Positions 8,135 to 16,167 of a DNA stretch of 64,000 bases are shown here, piece by piece. The notes beneath the pieces are model-generated. The model had not been told where the DNA came from. It saw nothing but the letters and a program-made list of their open reading frames with translations, and ran no database searches. The stretch is from Planctomycetales bacterium (GTDB lineage: Bacteria > 4484-113), in contig JAUWGS010000006.1 in the NCBI GenBank assembly GCA_030606285.1, forward strand, positions 62,001 through 126,000, written 5' to 3'. Made by a program: the position numbers and the translations under genes. Within the stretch, counting starts at the first letter, position 1. Each line of letters starts with the position of its first letter.

Positions 8135-9298
8135 TTACCTCGCGCTCACCTTGCGGCCCAAGGTGAAAACGTACAGGCCAAAGAATAGCAGCCCGGACAG
8201 AGACTCCACCGCAGCGACCATATGCGACAGGAATCCCACCGGTAACACGTCGCCGTAGCCTACCGTGGTGAAGGTGATGATGGAGAAGTAGATCGCGGCG
8301 ACCAGTCCATCCAGGGCCGCGCCGATGCTCTGGAAGCCACTGTAGCTGACTACCGCAGTCCCACCTGCCGCAGTCATTGAGAAGCCGGAAATGGGATAGA
8401 ACAGCGCACAGGCGAGCATTACCGCAATCGCCCACCAGATGATGCGCCAGGGGTTCTCTCCGTACATGAATAGTGCGTTGAAAACCGAATAGCCCACGTA
8501 TTCCATCCGCTTCTGCACGCCGTGCCAGCCCTTATAGCTGCCCTGCCGGAGATGGTGCCAGAGCAGCAGCTTCTCCATCCGCTTCTCTTTGCAGGCGGCC
8601 CAGCTTGCGTTGCGGTGCTTGCCGGCGCTTATGAAGTTGTTCTTGAGGGTGAGGTAGACATCGCGCGCCTGCTCGAAGTGGGTGAACATGCTTGGCGTGA
8701 ATTCGCTCCGTGCGTGCTCCTCCATTGCCTTCACTTCGTTGTAGACCATGTATTTCCCGTCGGGCTGGAGGAACTGCTCGCGGTCCACAATAGCGTCGGT
8801 CAGGCGCACCTGCGACAGGTCAACCGAGTTCAGGTGCTTGACCGTACAGAGGTCGAACCCGCGCAAATCCACACGCTGCAGCTTTGAGTTCTCCAGCGAG
8901 ACGAACTCGATGATTGCGTCCTGCAAGTGCGTGTTGCGGAGATTCGCGCCGTCCAGGAACGCCGAGTAGAGGTTCGCTTCTTCCAGGTGGATCCGGTAGA
9001 GGTTGGAGTGTTCGAGGTGGGTGCGGTAGAAGTCCGCGTCGCGCAGGTCCAAGAAGCCGTCGCGCATATATCGCAGGCCCATTCCGCGCAGTGACGAGAA
9101 ATCCACGCCGCGCAGGTCGCGCCCGTTTTGAATCTCGTCGGTGTAGGGAACGGTTTCCAGGTGGCGCTCCCAGTCCTTCTCGCCGTCCTGCAGCGCGCGC
9201 AGCGCTTCGATGAGCGCCGGCCGGATTAGGCCAGAGGACGGGTCCAGCAGCCAGCGGTCTTTCAGCTTCTCAGTTTTCTCCGGTGAATCCCCCATCAC
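8135..9298 (-). CDS. Pentapeptide-repeat protein fused to a two-TM potassium channel
   Basis: A 387-residue protein. Residues about 55-170 contain pentapeptide-like units (DLRGVDFSSLRGMGLRYM, LDLRDADFYRTHLEHSNL, YSAFLDGANLRNTHLQDA), the A(D/N)LXX coil that forms a right-handed beta helix. A helical linker follows, then TM1 (IIWWAIAVMLACALFYPI), the pore helix and selectivity filter ITFTTVGYGDVLP, and TM2 (AAVESLSGLLFFGLYVF). TVGYGD is the K+ filter, so this is an ion channel with a cytoplasmic pentapeptide domain. Its start lies 33 nt from the divergent transporter gene, with a shared promoter region. Downstream are the serpin and HNH genes. Confidence 0.9.
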   Translation of the reverse strand: MMGDSPEKTEKLKDRWLLDPSSGLIRPALIEALRALQDGEKDWERHLETVPYTDEIQNGRDLRGVDFSSLRGMGLRYMRDGFLDLRDADFYRTHLEHSNLYRIHLEEANLYSAFLDGANLRNTHLQDAIIEFVSLENSKLQRVDLRGFDLCTVKHLNSVDLSQVRLTDAIVDREQFLQPDGKYMVYNEVKAMEEHARSEFTPSMFTHFEQARDVYLTLKNNFISAGKHRNASWAACKEKRMEKLLLWHHLRQGSYKGWHGVQKRMEYVGYSVFNALFMYGENPWRIIWWAIAVMLACALFYPISGFSMTAAGGTAVVSYSGFQSIGAALDGLVAAIYFSIITFTTVGYGDVLPVGFLSHMVAAVESLSGLLFFGLYVFTLGRKVSAR

Positions 9299-9331
9299 CT
9301 ATAATCTCTCTGACCCGGAAGGGGTGTTCGG

Positions 9332-10021
9332 ATGCCCAACGAAGTCTTTTGGCTTATCCTGCTGCTGGCGGACTTCTGTGCCGCGTTGCTGGTGTACCGG
9401 TGGCTCGGCAGAGAGGGCCTTCTGATCCTCATCGTACTGCACATTATAGTTTGCAACCTGCAGGTGGTAAAGCAGGTGGAGCTTTTCGGCCTGCAAGCGA
9501 CGCTGGGCAACGTGGCGTACGGTGTGACCTTCTGGTGCACCGACCTGCTGGCGGAGAAGCACGGGAAGCGTGAGGCCGCGCGCGGAGTAATCATCGGATT
9601 CGTCGCCCTCGTCGTATTCACCGTCCTGATGCAGCTCGCGCTGCTTTTCTCTCCCGGGCCGGAGGACTGGGCGGACCCGCACCTGCAGGAGATATTTGGT
9701 TTCATGCCCCGGCTGGTGGTGGCCAGCCTGCTGGCATATCTCGTATCGCAGTTCCACGATGTTTGGTTCTTCCACTACCTACGCACGCTTACGCGCGGTC
9801 GGCATCTGTGGCTGCGCAACAATCTTTCGACGATTGTCTCGCAGCTTCTGGACACGCTCGTTTTTTGCAGCGTGGCATTCATCGGAATCTTCACGCTGCC
9901 GGTTCTCATCCAGATATACCTAACGACCTGGCTGATAAAGGTGCTGGTAGCGGCGCTGGATACGCCGTTTATTTACCTGGCGACACGGTGGCATCGCGCT
10001 GCTGGTGAATCCACCGGCTAG
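9332..10021 (+). CDS. Queuosine precursor transporter (YhhQ/VUT family)
   Basis: A 229-residue integral membrane protein with about six hydrophobic segments. The family block around residues 35-85 (NLQVVKQVELFGLQATLGNV, then AYGVTFWCTDLLAEKHGKREA) is diagnostic for the YhhQ/VUT transporters, which import queuosine precursors such as preQ0 or preQ1; later FIGIFTLPVL and LIKVLVAALDTPFIYLATRW also fit. A -10 box TATAAT at 9300-9305 and GGAAGGGG at 9319-9326 support the ATG at 9332. The exact ligand cannot be read from sequence, and no queuosine synthesis genes are in the window. Confidence 0.9.
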   Translation: MPNEVFWLILLLADFCAALLVYRWLGREGLLILIVLHIIVCNLQVVKQVELFGLQATLGNVAYGVTFWCTDLLAEKHGKREAARGVIIGFVALVVFTVLMQLALLFSPGPEDWADPHLQEIFGFMPRLVVASLLAYLVSQFHDVWFFHYLRTLTRGRHLWLRNNLSTIVSQLLDTLVFCSVAFIGIFTLPVLIQIYLTTWLIKVLVAALDTPFIYLATRWHRAAGESTG

Positions 10022-10028
10022 CTCCTGC

Positions 10029-10034
10029 TATACT
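10029..10034 (+). promoter_or_regulatory. -10 box (extended TGC-TATACT) of the lipoprotein gene
   Basis: TATACT preceded by TGC lies 7 nt before the GTG at 10042. Transcription starting about 7 nt after the hexamer would begin at the start codon, so the mRNA may be leaderless. No Shine-Dalgarno sequence lies between. Confidence 0.5.
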
Positions 10035-10041
10035 CTGCGGC

Positions 10042-10839
10042 GTGAAAGCTACGGTTACGAAACAGGATTTTCCGATGGGGGCGCTTTTCCTTATCGCGAT
10101 AATGCTATTGCTGGCCGGTTCCTCGTGCAACCGGCCAATCGGCGAAGAATCCGCTGAGACTCCGGTAGCGGAGCCTGAAGTCACCTATTCGTCTGTCGCC
10201 GACGACGAGTTCTTCGGGCTCAATGCCAGGCTGGGTGACCCTTTCATACCGGAGAAGCTCTGCGAGAGCCTCGCGGATTCGGCGTATCCAGTGCAACCGA
10301 GCCTGGAGGATTCAAATGACAAGCTGGTGCCCGGCACCATCGGCGACGGCACTATCTACTTCTACCTGGAACCGAACCCGTGGGATCCGAGCACTGTCGG
10401 AACAATAACTTTAGCAGCGGACTTGCAGACGGCGTTCTCTCTCGGGATGATTACCGAAGACAGGTATGTCGCGCTTGTTGATGAAGTCAAAGAACTCGCC
10501 GGCGAACCGAACCGCGATACGTCGTATATCGCCCGGTATGCCGCCTCCGAGGCTCACCTGGCGTCACGGCGCAATCCGGAGATTGCGACCCAGGCGGGTG
10601 TGAGAATGAGTGCGACGCGAAAGGACATCACGGATGCTTACGGCGAGCCCGACGAGATAATCTTCGAATATGGGGACACTGTCCTGATTTATCGTGGGGA
10701 GAAGACGGCGCTGGCCTTCCGTCTTAGTGGTGATATCGGGCGTATGGTGCTCGTGTTCCCGGCGGAGTATGACTACATCGAGTACAGGGACGCGATGATG
10801 CCGGAGCCCGGTGATGCAGAGGAGTCTGCAGAAGAGTAG
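10042..10839 (+). CDS. Hypothetical lipoprotein
   Basis: 265 residues. A short charged N-terminus is followed by hydrophobic FLIAIMLLLAGSSC, where LAGSSC is a lipobox with the lipid Cys at residue 29; a start at Met12 would give a shorter signal peptide. The mature part has no family I recognise. Residues about 190-235 (MSATRKDITDAYGEPDEI, then TVLIYRGEKTALAF) look like a small alpha-beta domain in which a Gly-Glu-Pro turn follows a helix, similar in style to SmpA/BamE-type lipoproteins. The C-terminus is acidic (PEPGDAEESAEE). It follows the transporter gene by 20 nt. Confidence 0.65.
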   Translation: MKATVTKQDFPMGALFLIAIMLLLAGSSCNRPIGEESAETPVAEPEVTYSSVADDEFFGLNARLGDPFIPEKLCESLADSAYPVQPSLEDSNDKLVPGTIGDGTIYFYLEPNPWDPSTVGTITLAADLQTAFSLGMITEDRYVALVDEVKELAGEPNRDTSYIARYAASEAHLASRRNPEIATQAGVRMSATRKDITDAYGEPDEIIFEYGDTVLIYRGEKTALAFRLSGDIGRMVLVFPAEYDYIEYRDAMMPEPGDAEESAEE

Positions 10840-10909
10840 AGCGGCGTTTGAGGCTTAGAAAGAAGCCCGCAAGTGACGTCGGGAATATGCAACTTGTGAT
10901 ACAATTCCC

Positions 10910-10915
10910 AACGCC
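10910..10915 (+). promoter_or_regulatory. -10 box TACAAT before oadG
   Basis: TACAAT with an upstream TG (extended -10) ends 12 nt before the oadG ATG. The short leader has no purine-rich ribosome site, so initiation is probably near-leaderless. Confidence 0.4.
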
Positions 10916-10927
10916 CGGTCTACTTCT

Positions 10928-11149
10928 ATGGAGAATTTCACCGCAAGTTTGATGCTGGCTCTCATTGGCATGGGAGTCGTATTCACTTTTCTGGCCCTTA
11001 TGGTAGCGCTGATTTGCGCGATGGGCGCTGGAGTGGCGAAGTTCGCTCCGCCAGTTCTTGAGGGGCCGGAGGATGATGTCGCTGCCATATCCGCGGCTCT
11101 GGCCGCTTATTTCGCCCATCAACGTACTCAACACGGAGGCAAGGGCTAA
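10928..11149 (+). CDS. oadG: Na+-pumping decarboxylase gamma subunit (OadG-like)
   Basis: A 73-residue protein with one N-terminal membrane helix (MLALIGMGVVFTFLALMVAL), the typical start of OadG-type gamma subunits (GMGVVF motif), then a polar segment. Gamma subunits anchor the alpha and beta subunits together and help assemble the complex. The length is at the short end for the family and the Zn-binding C-terminal histidines described in Klebsiella OadG are represented only by FAHQRTQHGG. Its TAA overlaps the A of the oadA ATG by one base, so the pair is translationally coupled. Identification rests on the motif plus context. Confidence 0.82.
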   Translation: MENFTASLMLALIGMGVVFTFLALMVALICAMGAGVAKFAPPVLEGPEDDVAAISAALAAYFAHQRTQHGGKG

Positions 11150-12945
11150 TGTCGAACCCTTTGAGAATTACCGACCTGATTCTGCGCGACGCACACCAGT
11201 CGCTCATCGCGACCCGGATGCGCACGGAACATATGCTTCCCGCCGCGGAACTGCTGGATTCCCAGCCTTACTGGAGTCTGGAGATGTGGGGCGGCGCTAC
11301 GTTCGACTCCTGCATCCGGTTTTGCGGCGAGGACCCCTGGGAGCGGCTGCGCCAGCTGCGAAAGGCGCTGCCCAACCAGAAGATGCAGATGCTGCTTCGG
11401 GGGCAGAACATCCTGGGCTACCGGCATTACGCCGACGACATCGTGGACAAGTTCGTCGAACGCGCAGTGGTAAACGGCATCGATGTGTTCAGGATTTTCG
11501 ACGCGCTGAATGACATACGCAACCTTCAGCAGGCCTTCCGTTCGGTGAAGAAGCACGGGGGTCATGCGCAGGGCACCCTGTCCTACACCACCAGCCCGGT
11601 GCATACACTAGAGTTCTGGCGGCAGATGGCCAAGGACCTCGCTGAGATGGGCGCGGACAGCATCTGTATCAAGGACATGGCCGGCCTGCTGGAGCCGAAG
11701 AACACGCGTCCGCTGGTTCGTGCAATCAAAGAGGCCGGATTGCCGGTGCAGCTCCACTGCCACTACACGAGCGGCCTTGCCGGCATCTGTTACTGGGAGG
11801 CGATTGACGAAGGCGTGGACGGCGTGGACACCGACATAAGCAGTTTCTCCACCGGCACCGCCCATCCACCGACGGAGACCATCTTCTCGCTGGTGCGGGG
11901 CACTGACCGCGATCCCGGCTTCGATCTGAAGACGCTGGATAAGATAGCGGTTCACTTCCGCGATGTGAGAATGAAGCACTACACGGACTTCGAGAGCGCG
12001 TTCAGCGGGGTCAACCCGAGCGTGCTGGTGTTCCAGATACCCGGCGGGATGATCAGCAACCTTGCCAACCAGCTCAAGGAGCAGAAAGCCCTTGACCGCT
12101 TCGAAGAGGTGGTCGCAGAAGTACCGCGCGTGCGCGAGGACTACGGGTATCCGCCGCTGGTGACGCCCACGAGCCAGATCGTCGGCTCTCAGGCGGTATT
12201 CAACGTCCTGTCCGGCGAACGCTACAAGATGGTCACCGAAGAGTCCAAGAACTACCTTATGGGCAAGTACGGGAAGCCGCCGGGAGAGGTGAACGAAGAG
12301 GTCCGGAAGACGGTAATCGGTGACGCAGAGCACATTACCTGCCGACCGGCGGATATTCTTGAGCCCGAATGGGAGAAGCTCAGTGAGGAGCACAAGGACA
12401 TCGCCGAGAGCGAGGAGGATGTGCTAACGCTCGCGCTGTTCCCGCAGGCGGGGCGCGAGTTCCTCGAAAAGCGCAAGGCCGGCACGCTTGCGCCGGTTCT
12501 GCCGAAGAAGAAGGAAGAACCCAAGCCCGCGCCTTCTGCGGCACCCGCCGCCGCCCCAGCAGCGCTCGAAACTATGAGCTTCAGAGTCACCGTGAACCAG
12601 CGGCCGTACGACGTCGTTGTCGAGCCTTCGGGCGCGCCGGTAGCGGTTGCTCCGGCACGGGCTCAGCAGACACAGGCGCCTGCTCCGGCACCGGCTGCTG
12701 CACCATCACCGCCGCCGGCAGCCGCAGTGACGGGCGTGGAGATTAAGGCTCCAGTGCTGGGGAAAGTGCTGCATCTGGTTAAGAAGGCTGGAGATCCCGT
12801 ATCCGAGGGAGAACCCGTGCTGGTGCTCGAAGCCATGAAAATGGAGAACGACGTTGTGTCGCCAGTAAACGGAAAGGTCCTGGAGATCCTTGTGAGCGAA
12901 GGTCAGGACGTAAATCCCGGCGACGTGCTCGCCACGGTGGGCTAA
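11149..12945 (+). CDS. oadA: Oxaloacetate/pyruvate carboxyltransferase alpha subunit with biotin domain
   Basis: 598 residues, the usual OadA size. The carboxyltransferase barrel begins with [20 protein letters not shown] (conserved RDxHQS) and includes [20 protein letters not shown] (catalytic Lys) and [10 protein letters not shown] (metal His pair). The conserved PASTA-like domain follows, then an Ala-Pro linker (about residues 465-525), and a C-terminal biotinyl domain with [10 protein letters not shown], where the Lys in MKM is biotinylated. The enzyme moves CO2 from oxaloacetate (or methylmalonyl-CoA or glutaconyl-CoA in relatives) to biotin; the beta subunit then decarboxylates and pumps Na+. 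With oadB and oadG adjacent, oxaloacetate decarboxylase is most likely, but the substrate is inferred. Confidence 0.95.
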   Translation: MSNPLRITDLILRDAHQSLIATRMRTEHMLPAAELLDSQPYWSLEMWGGATFDSCIRFCGEDPWERLRQLRKALPNQKMQMLLRGQNILGYRHYADDIVDKFVERAVVNGIDVFRIFDALNDIRNLQQAFRSVKKHGGHAQGTLSYTTSPVHTLEFWRQMAKDLAEMGADSICIKDMAGLLEPKNTRPLVRAIKEAGLPVQLHCHYTSGLAGICYWEAIDEGVDGVDTDISSFSTGTAHPPTETIFSLVRGTDRDPGFDLKTLDKIAVHFRDVRMKHYTDFESAFSGVNPSVLVFQIPGGMISNLANQLKEQKALDRFEEVVAEVPRVREDYGYPPLVTPTSQIVGSQAVFNVLSGERYKMVTEESKNYLMGKYGKPPGEVNEEVRKTVIGDAEHITCRPADILEPEWEKLSEEHKDIAESEEDVLTLALFPQAGREFLEKRKAGTLAPVLPKKKEEPKPAPSAAPAAAPAALETMSFRVTVNQRPYDVVVEPSGAPVAVAPARAQQTQAPAPAPAAAPSPPPAAAVTGVEIKAPVLGKVLHLVKKAGDPVSEGEPVLVLEAMKMENDVVSPVNGKVLEILVSEGQDVNPGDVLATVG

Positions 12946-12949
12946 CGCG

Positions 12950-14113
12950 ATGCCTTACGCGCTAATACTGCTACAGTCACAGGATGGCTTCGGCACGCTG
13001 TTTGGCCGCTACATTGGCACGCTTGGTATCGTCAATATCGGGCTGCCCGAGATTGTGATGATCCTTCTCGGGCTCCTGCTAGTCTGGCTGGGCATCTTCA
13101 AGCGCTACGAGCCCTTGCTGCTCATTCCTATAGGTGTGGGCGTCGTGCTGACCAACGCGCCGCTCGCGGGGCTGTATGACCCGCAGGCGCATACCGGTGT
13201 GCTGTATATCATCCACTCTGCGGGCATAGAGACGCTTATCTTCCCGCTGCTCATCTTCCTGGGGATCGGAGCTCTGACGGACTTCGGGCCGCTCATCGCC
13301 AACCCGAAGACGGCGCTCCTGGGAGCCGCGGCTCAACTGGGTATTTTCATAACGGTTATCGGCGCGGTCTTGATCGGATTCAGCCTGCGTGAAGCGGGCG
13401 CAATCGGCGTTATCGGCGGAGCGGACGGCCCGACGAGCATCTACACCGCGCAGATCCTTGCCCCGCACTTGCTGGGCCCGATAGCCATCGCCGCCTACTC
13501 GTATATGGCGATGGTGCCGATAATCCAGCCGCCTATCATCAAGCTTCTTACCTCAAAGAAGGAGCGTTCGGTACGGATGGAGCAGCTCCGTCCGGTGGGC
13601 CGATATGAAAAGATACTGTTCCCGGTAGCCGTCCTGCTTCTGTGCATCCTGCTGGCGCCGAGCGCGGTGCCACTCATCGGAATGATGATGTTCGGCAACT
13701 TGATGCGCGAGTGCGGGGTGGTGGACCGGCTGTCGAAGACCGCTCAGAACGAGCTCATCAATATCGTGACTATATTCCTCGGACTGGCGGTTGGCGCGAC
13801 GCTGACCGCAGAGACGTTCTTCCGCTGGGGCACCATCGGCATCTTCGTTCTGGGCATGTTCGCGTTCGCCGTGAGCACAACGGGCGGCTTGCTTCTGGGC
13901 AAGCTCATGGCGCGCTTCTCTCGCAGCCCGCTCAATCCGATGATAGGCGCGGCGGGCGTCTCCGCAGTGCCAATGGCTGCGCGCGTGGTGCAGAAGATGG
14001 GGCAGGACGAGGATCCCGAAAACCACCTGATAATGCACGCGATGGGGCCCAACGTTGCCGGTGTCATCGGAAGCGCGGTCGCAGCCGGTGTGCTGATCAG
14101 CCTGCTCAGGTAG
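12950..14113 (+). CDS. oadB: Na+-pumping decarboxylase beta subunit
   Basis: 387 residues, about ten membrane segments, starting 4 nt after oadA. Characteristic motifs are [37 protein letters not shown] (contains the conserved Asp of the sodium site), [16 protein letters not shown] and [14 protein letters not shown]; the C-terminus has [20 protein letters not shown] and [18 protein letters not shown]. The subunit decarboxylates carboxybiotin and exports Na+ across the cytoplasmic membrane. With oadG and oadA it forms a complete minimal complex. Confidence 0.97.
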   Translation: MPYALILLQSQDGFGTLFGRYIGTLGIVNIGLPEIVMILLGLLLVWLGIFKRYEPLLLIPIGVGVVLTNAPLAGLYDPQAHTGVLYIIHSAGIETLIFPLLIFLGIGALTDFGPLIANPKTALLGAAAQLGIFITVIGAVLIGFSLREAGAIGVIGGADGPTSIYTAQILAPHLLGPIAIAAYSYMAMVPIIQPPIIKLLTSKKERSVRMEQLRPVGRYEKILFPVAVLLLCILLAPSAVPLIGMMMFGNLMRECGVVDRLSKTAQNELINIVTIFLGLAVGATLTAETFFRWGTIGIFVLGMFAFAVSTTGGLLLGKLMARFSRSPLNPMIGAAGVSAVPMAARVVQKMGQDEDPENHLIMHAMGPNVAGVIGSAVAAGVLISLLR

Positions 14114-14165
14114 CTTGTAGCACGGCGAAGGATTCTCCTGAGGATTTCCAGGCCGCAACTTGCGT

Positions 14166-15026
14166 CTAATCCAGCACATACACGACCACGTCGCGGCGCC
14201 CGAACTGGTAGCATTCCTTGACGGTGGCATAGCACAGGTCGATGCGGTTCCCCTTGATTGCGCCGCCGACGTCGCCCGCGAGCGCATAGCCGTAGCCTTC
14301 GATGTAGAGCCGCGTGCCCAGCGGAATCACCTTCGGGTCCACTGCAACGACGCCATAGCCCGCCTCGTGTCCGCACGAAGTGTAGCCGGTTGCCCAGGGG
14401 CCATTGCTGTGGGGGCCCGGCTCGTAGGCGGTGGCTTCCATCGTCAGTTTGCGCTTGTAGCGCAGCGGCGGCTTCCATTCCCGCGATGCTAGGCGTCGCA
14501 GCCGGAGTATCTCTTCGACCGAAGGCGTGTATTCCCGCCCCACCATGCGGTAGAGCAGGATGACCCTCGGCTCGGGCTGGCGAATAATCTCGCTGTGACG
14601 GCGCTCGCCCACGAGTTCACCCGACAGGTAGAAGTACGTTGCAGTATTCCGCCTCTGGCCGGGCATGCCGGGCGACTCGACTTCAATCCGTGCATCCTTT
14701 TGCGTTGGCAGCAGGCGGTAGCTGAGTGGTGCGGGGAAGCACTCGAATTCTGAGACCCGCGCGACAGCCAGGCGCGGCAGCCGCAGCCTTTCGGGTGGAG
14801 ATGCCGACAGCGTCAGGCGCTGCTCTGAGATGTATTCAGAGGGAAGTGAAAGGTTCAGCTCGGCGAAGAAATCCGCCAGTGTCCCGGCCTCGGTGGGGTG
14901 AATGAAGGTGTCGTTTTCCAGTACTACGGTGACTGATGAAGCTCCGGCTGCGGAAAGCGAAAGCGCCAGAAGCGCGACGACCAGCCCGAAGGCCGCAATG
15001 TGCAGCTTACGCTTGGAGAATCCCAT
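14166..15026 (-). CDS. G5/3D-domain cell-wall protein (YabE/Rpf-like)
   Basis: 286 residues. A signal peptide covers residues 1-29 (hydrophobic AFGLVVALLALSLSAAGA). Residues 30-95 resemble the ubiquitin-like DUF348 unit. Residues about 105-170 fit a G5 domain (SYRLLPTQKDARIEVESPGM to ILLYRMV). The C-terminal about 90 residues are a 3D domain, named for its three Asp: MEATAYEP, GVVAVDPKVIPLGTRLYIEG, YALAGDVGGAIKGNRIDLC. The 3D fold is that of MltA-type lytic transglycosylases and barwin, so peptidoglycan cleavage or remodelling is likely. A TATAAT box on the minus strand (15099-15104) gives a leader of about 75 nt. Confidence 0.9.
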   Translation of the reverse strand: MGFSKRKLHIAAFGLVVALLALSLSAAGASSVTVVLENDTFIHPTEAGTLADFFAELNLSLPSEYISEQRLTLSASPPERLRLPRLAVARVSEFECFPAPLSYRLLPTQKDARIEVESPGMPGQRRNTATYFYLSGELVGERRHSEIIRQPEPRVILLYRMVGREYTPSVEEILRLRRLASREWKPPLRYKRKLTMEATAYEPGPHSNGPWATGYTSCGHEAGYGVVAVDPKVIPLGTRLYIEGYGYALAGDVGGAIKGNRIDLCYATVKECYQFGRRDVVVYVLD

Positions 15027-15235
15027 AACTTCCCGGTATGCCCTCCGTCAACTTCGCTGCGAAGGCAAAGCCCTCCCCGGCCGCAGGAAGTTGGAGGCAT
15101 TATACCAGAAGCGTTTCGGAGAGCTGACATTGGCGCAATTCGGGCTCTTCACAGTTAATGATGGGCAGGTGAATAGAGCAAGACGACTCTCCTGATGAAG
15201 TCGCCGACGCGCTAGCGCCAACCGGATGATTTTCT

Positions 15236-15259
15236 GTAGGGGCGATTCACGAATCGCCC
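15236..15259. repeat. Dispersed palindromic repeat, GTAGGGGCGATTC type
   Basis: GTAG followed by a perfect inverted repeat GGGCGATTC-AC-GAATCGCCC. The same architecture (GTAGGGGC + palindrome) occurs inside the gene at 36788-40453. Confidence 0.75.
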
Positions 15260-15280
15260 AAACGGCTATCCCACTAGGAG

Positions 15281-15300
15281 CGGCGGTCTTCTGACCGCCG
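15281..15300. repeat. Short inverted repeat, CGGCGGTC hairpin
   Basis: An 8-bp perfect stem (CGGCGGTC / GACCGCCG) with a TTCT loop, directly beside other repeat pieces. It lacks a T-tract and lies away from gene ends, so I class it as part of the repeat family, not as a terminator. Confidence 0.5.
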
Positions 15301-15486
15301 GATATTCCGGTAGGGCGGCCGTTTATGGTCCCCGTCCTCAAGCGCCACAGGAGTCACGGCATAGGTGTCGCAGGGATCTGTTGTGGTGACCTCCCGCGTT
15401 TCACGCGACGGTCTGAGTAGAATCACTGACGGGACGCCCGTGATTCCGCACAACCCGAAACACACCCACTCATCCGACGCGAACGC

Positions 15487-16167
15487 TCAGTCCCCATCCA
15501 CCGCGGGATGGACAATCAGCTCCAGTTCGATCATCCTGGTTCCGACTTCGAACAGAATGGGGTCTCCGCCGACCGTCGTTTGGTCTTCGCCAATAATGAC
15601 CCCTGCGCCGCCGGCTCTTCGTTCTCTGACGGTCCCGGTCTTGACAAGGTACTTTCCGGCAGGCAGCCCTGATGGGAATTCGTAGACGAAATAACCTATG
15701 GACTCTCCAACTCCTGAGAGATAGGAACCGATAATGTATTGGTCTAGCCCTATTTCGCCGTCGTAGTCGGTTCCCGGAGGCTTCGCCGCAACCATGAACT
15801 CGTCCGGTTCAATACTGGAGTCTCCGTCATCTGGATGTTTGCGGGAGTATGGATACCCACGCAGGATTCTTGGACGGTACTCCGCAGACAACATCAGATG
15901 TATTTCAAATGGCTCGTTCTCGTACACCGGGTCAGGGATAACGACTTCCTCGATATAGGGATAGTAAAGAACCATGTACCAGTCTTTGGCGGGTTCCAGC
16001 AATGGCGGACCATCGTTAGCACTGTTAGCATCAGGATGCGGTGGCACGGGAGGCATGGGGCTGAAACCACAGGAATGGAGAATGGCAAGAAGGGACAAGA
16101 GCGACATAAGCAATAGTGGACCTCGGAGTGCCCTGCACGCGGTTTTCAAATCAGCCGTCCTTACCAT
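15487..16167 (-). CDS. Hypothetical lipoprotein downstream of subtilase
   Basis: 226 residues. The N-terminus carries a hydrophobic segment LLLMSLLSLLAILHSCGF with a plausible lipobox Cys at residue 33. The mature region starts with a Pro-rich linker (SPMPPVPPHP) and continues as a beta-rich domain (IEEVVIPDPVYENEPFEIHL; IGYFVYEFPSGLPAGKYLVK), resembling an Ig-like or fibronectin-like sandwich with strand patterns such as GKYLVKTGTV. No catalytic motif is visible. Its ATG overlaps the stop of the upstream subtilase gene (ATGGTAA), so the two are coupled and the protein may work with the protease on the cell surface. Confidence 0.6.
   Translation of the reverse strand: MVRTADLKTACRALRGPLLLMSLLSLLAILHSCGFSPMPPVPPHPDANSANDGPPLLEPAKDWYMVLYYPYIEEVVIPDPVYENEPFEIHLMLSAEYRPRILRGYPYSRKHPDDGDSSIEPDEFMVAAKPPGTDYDGEIGLDQYIIGSYLSGVGESIGYFVYEFPSGLPAGKYLVKTGTVRERRAGGAGVIIGEDQTTVGGDPILFEVGTRMIELELIVHPAVDGD

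Larger units (their letters stand above)
15027..15486. other. Intergenic region with promoter and palindromic repeats
   Basis: The left part holds the promoter of the 3D-domain gene (TATAAT on the minus strand, 15099-15104). From 15231 onward come pieces of the dispersed repeat family: a palindrome built on GGGCGATTC (15236-15259), a CGGCGGTC hairpin (15281-15300) and a fragment TAGGGCGGCCGTTTATGG (from 15311) that recurs near 51103. I see no convincing gene between 15330 and 15486. Confidence 0.6.

Noticed and set aside
15281-15300. Rho-independent terminator for the lipoprotein gene
   Set aside because: There is no T-tract and other repeat fragments surround the hairpin, so a repeat origin fits better.
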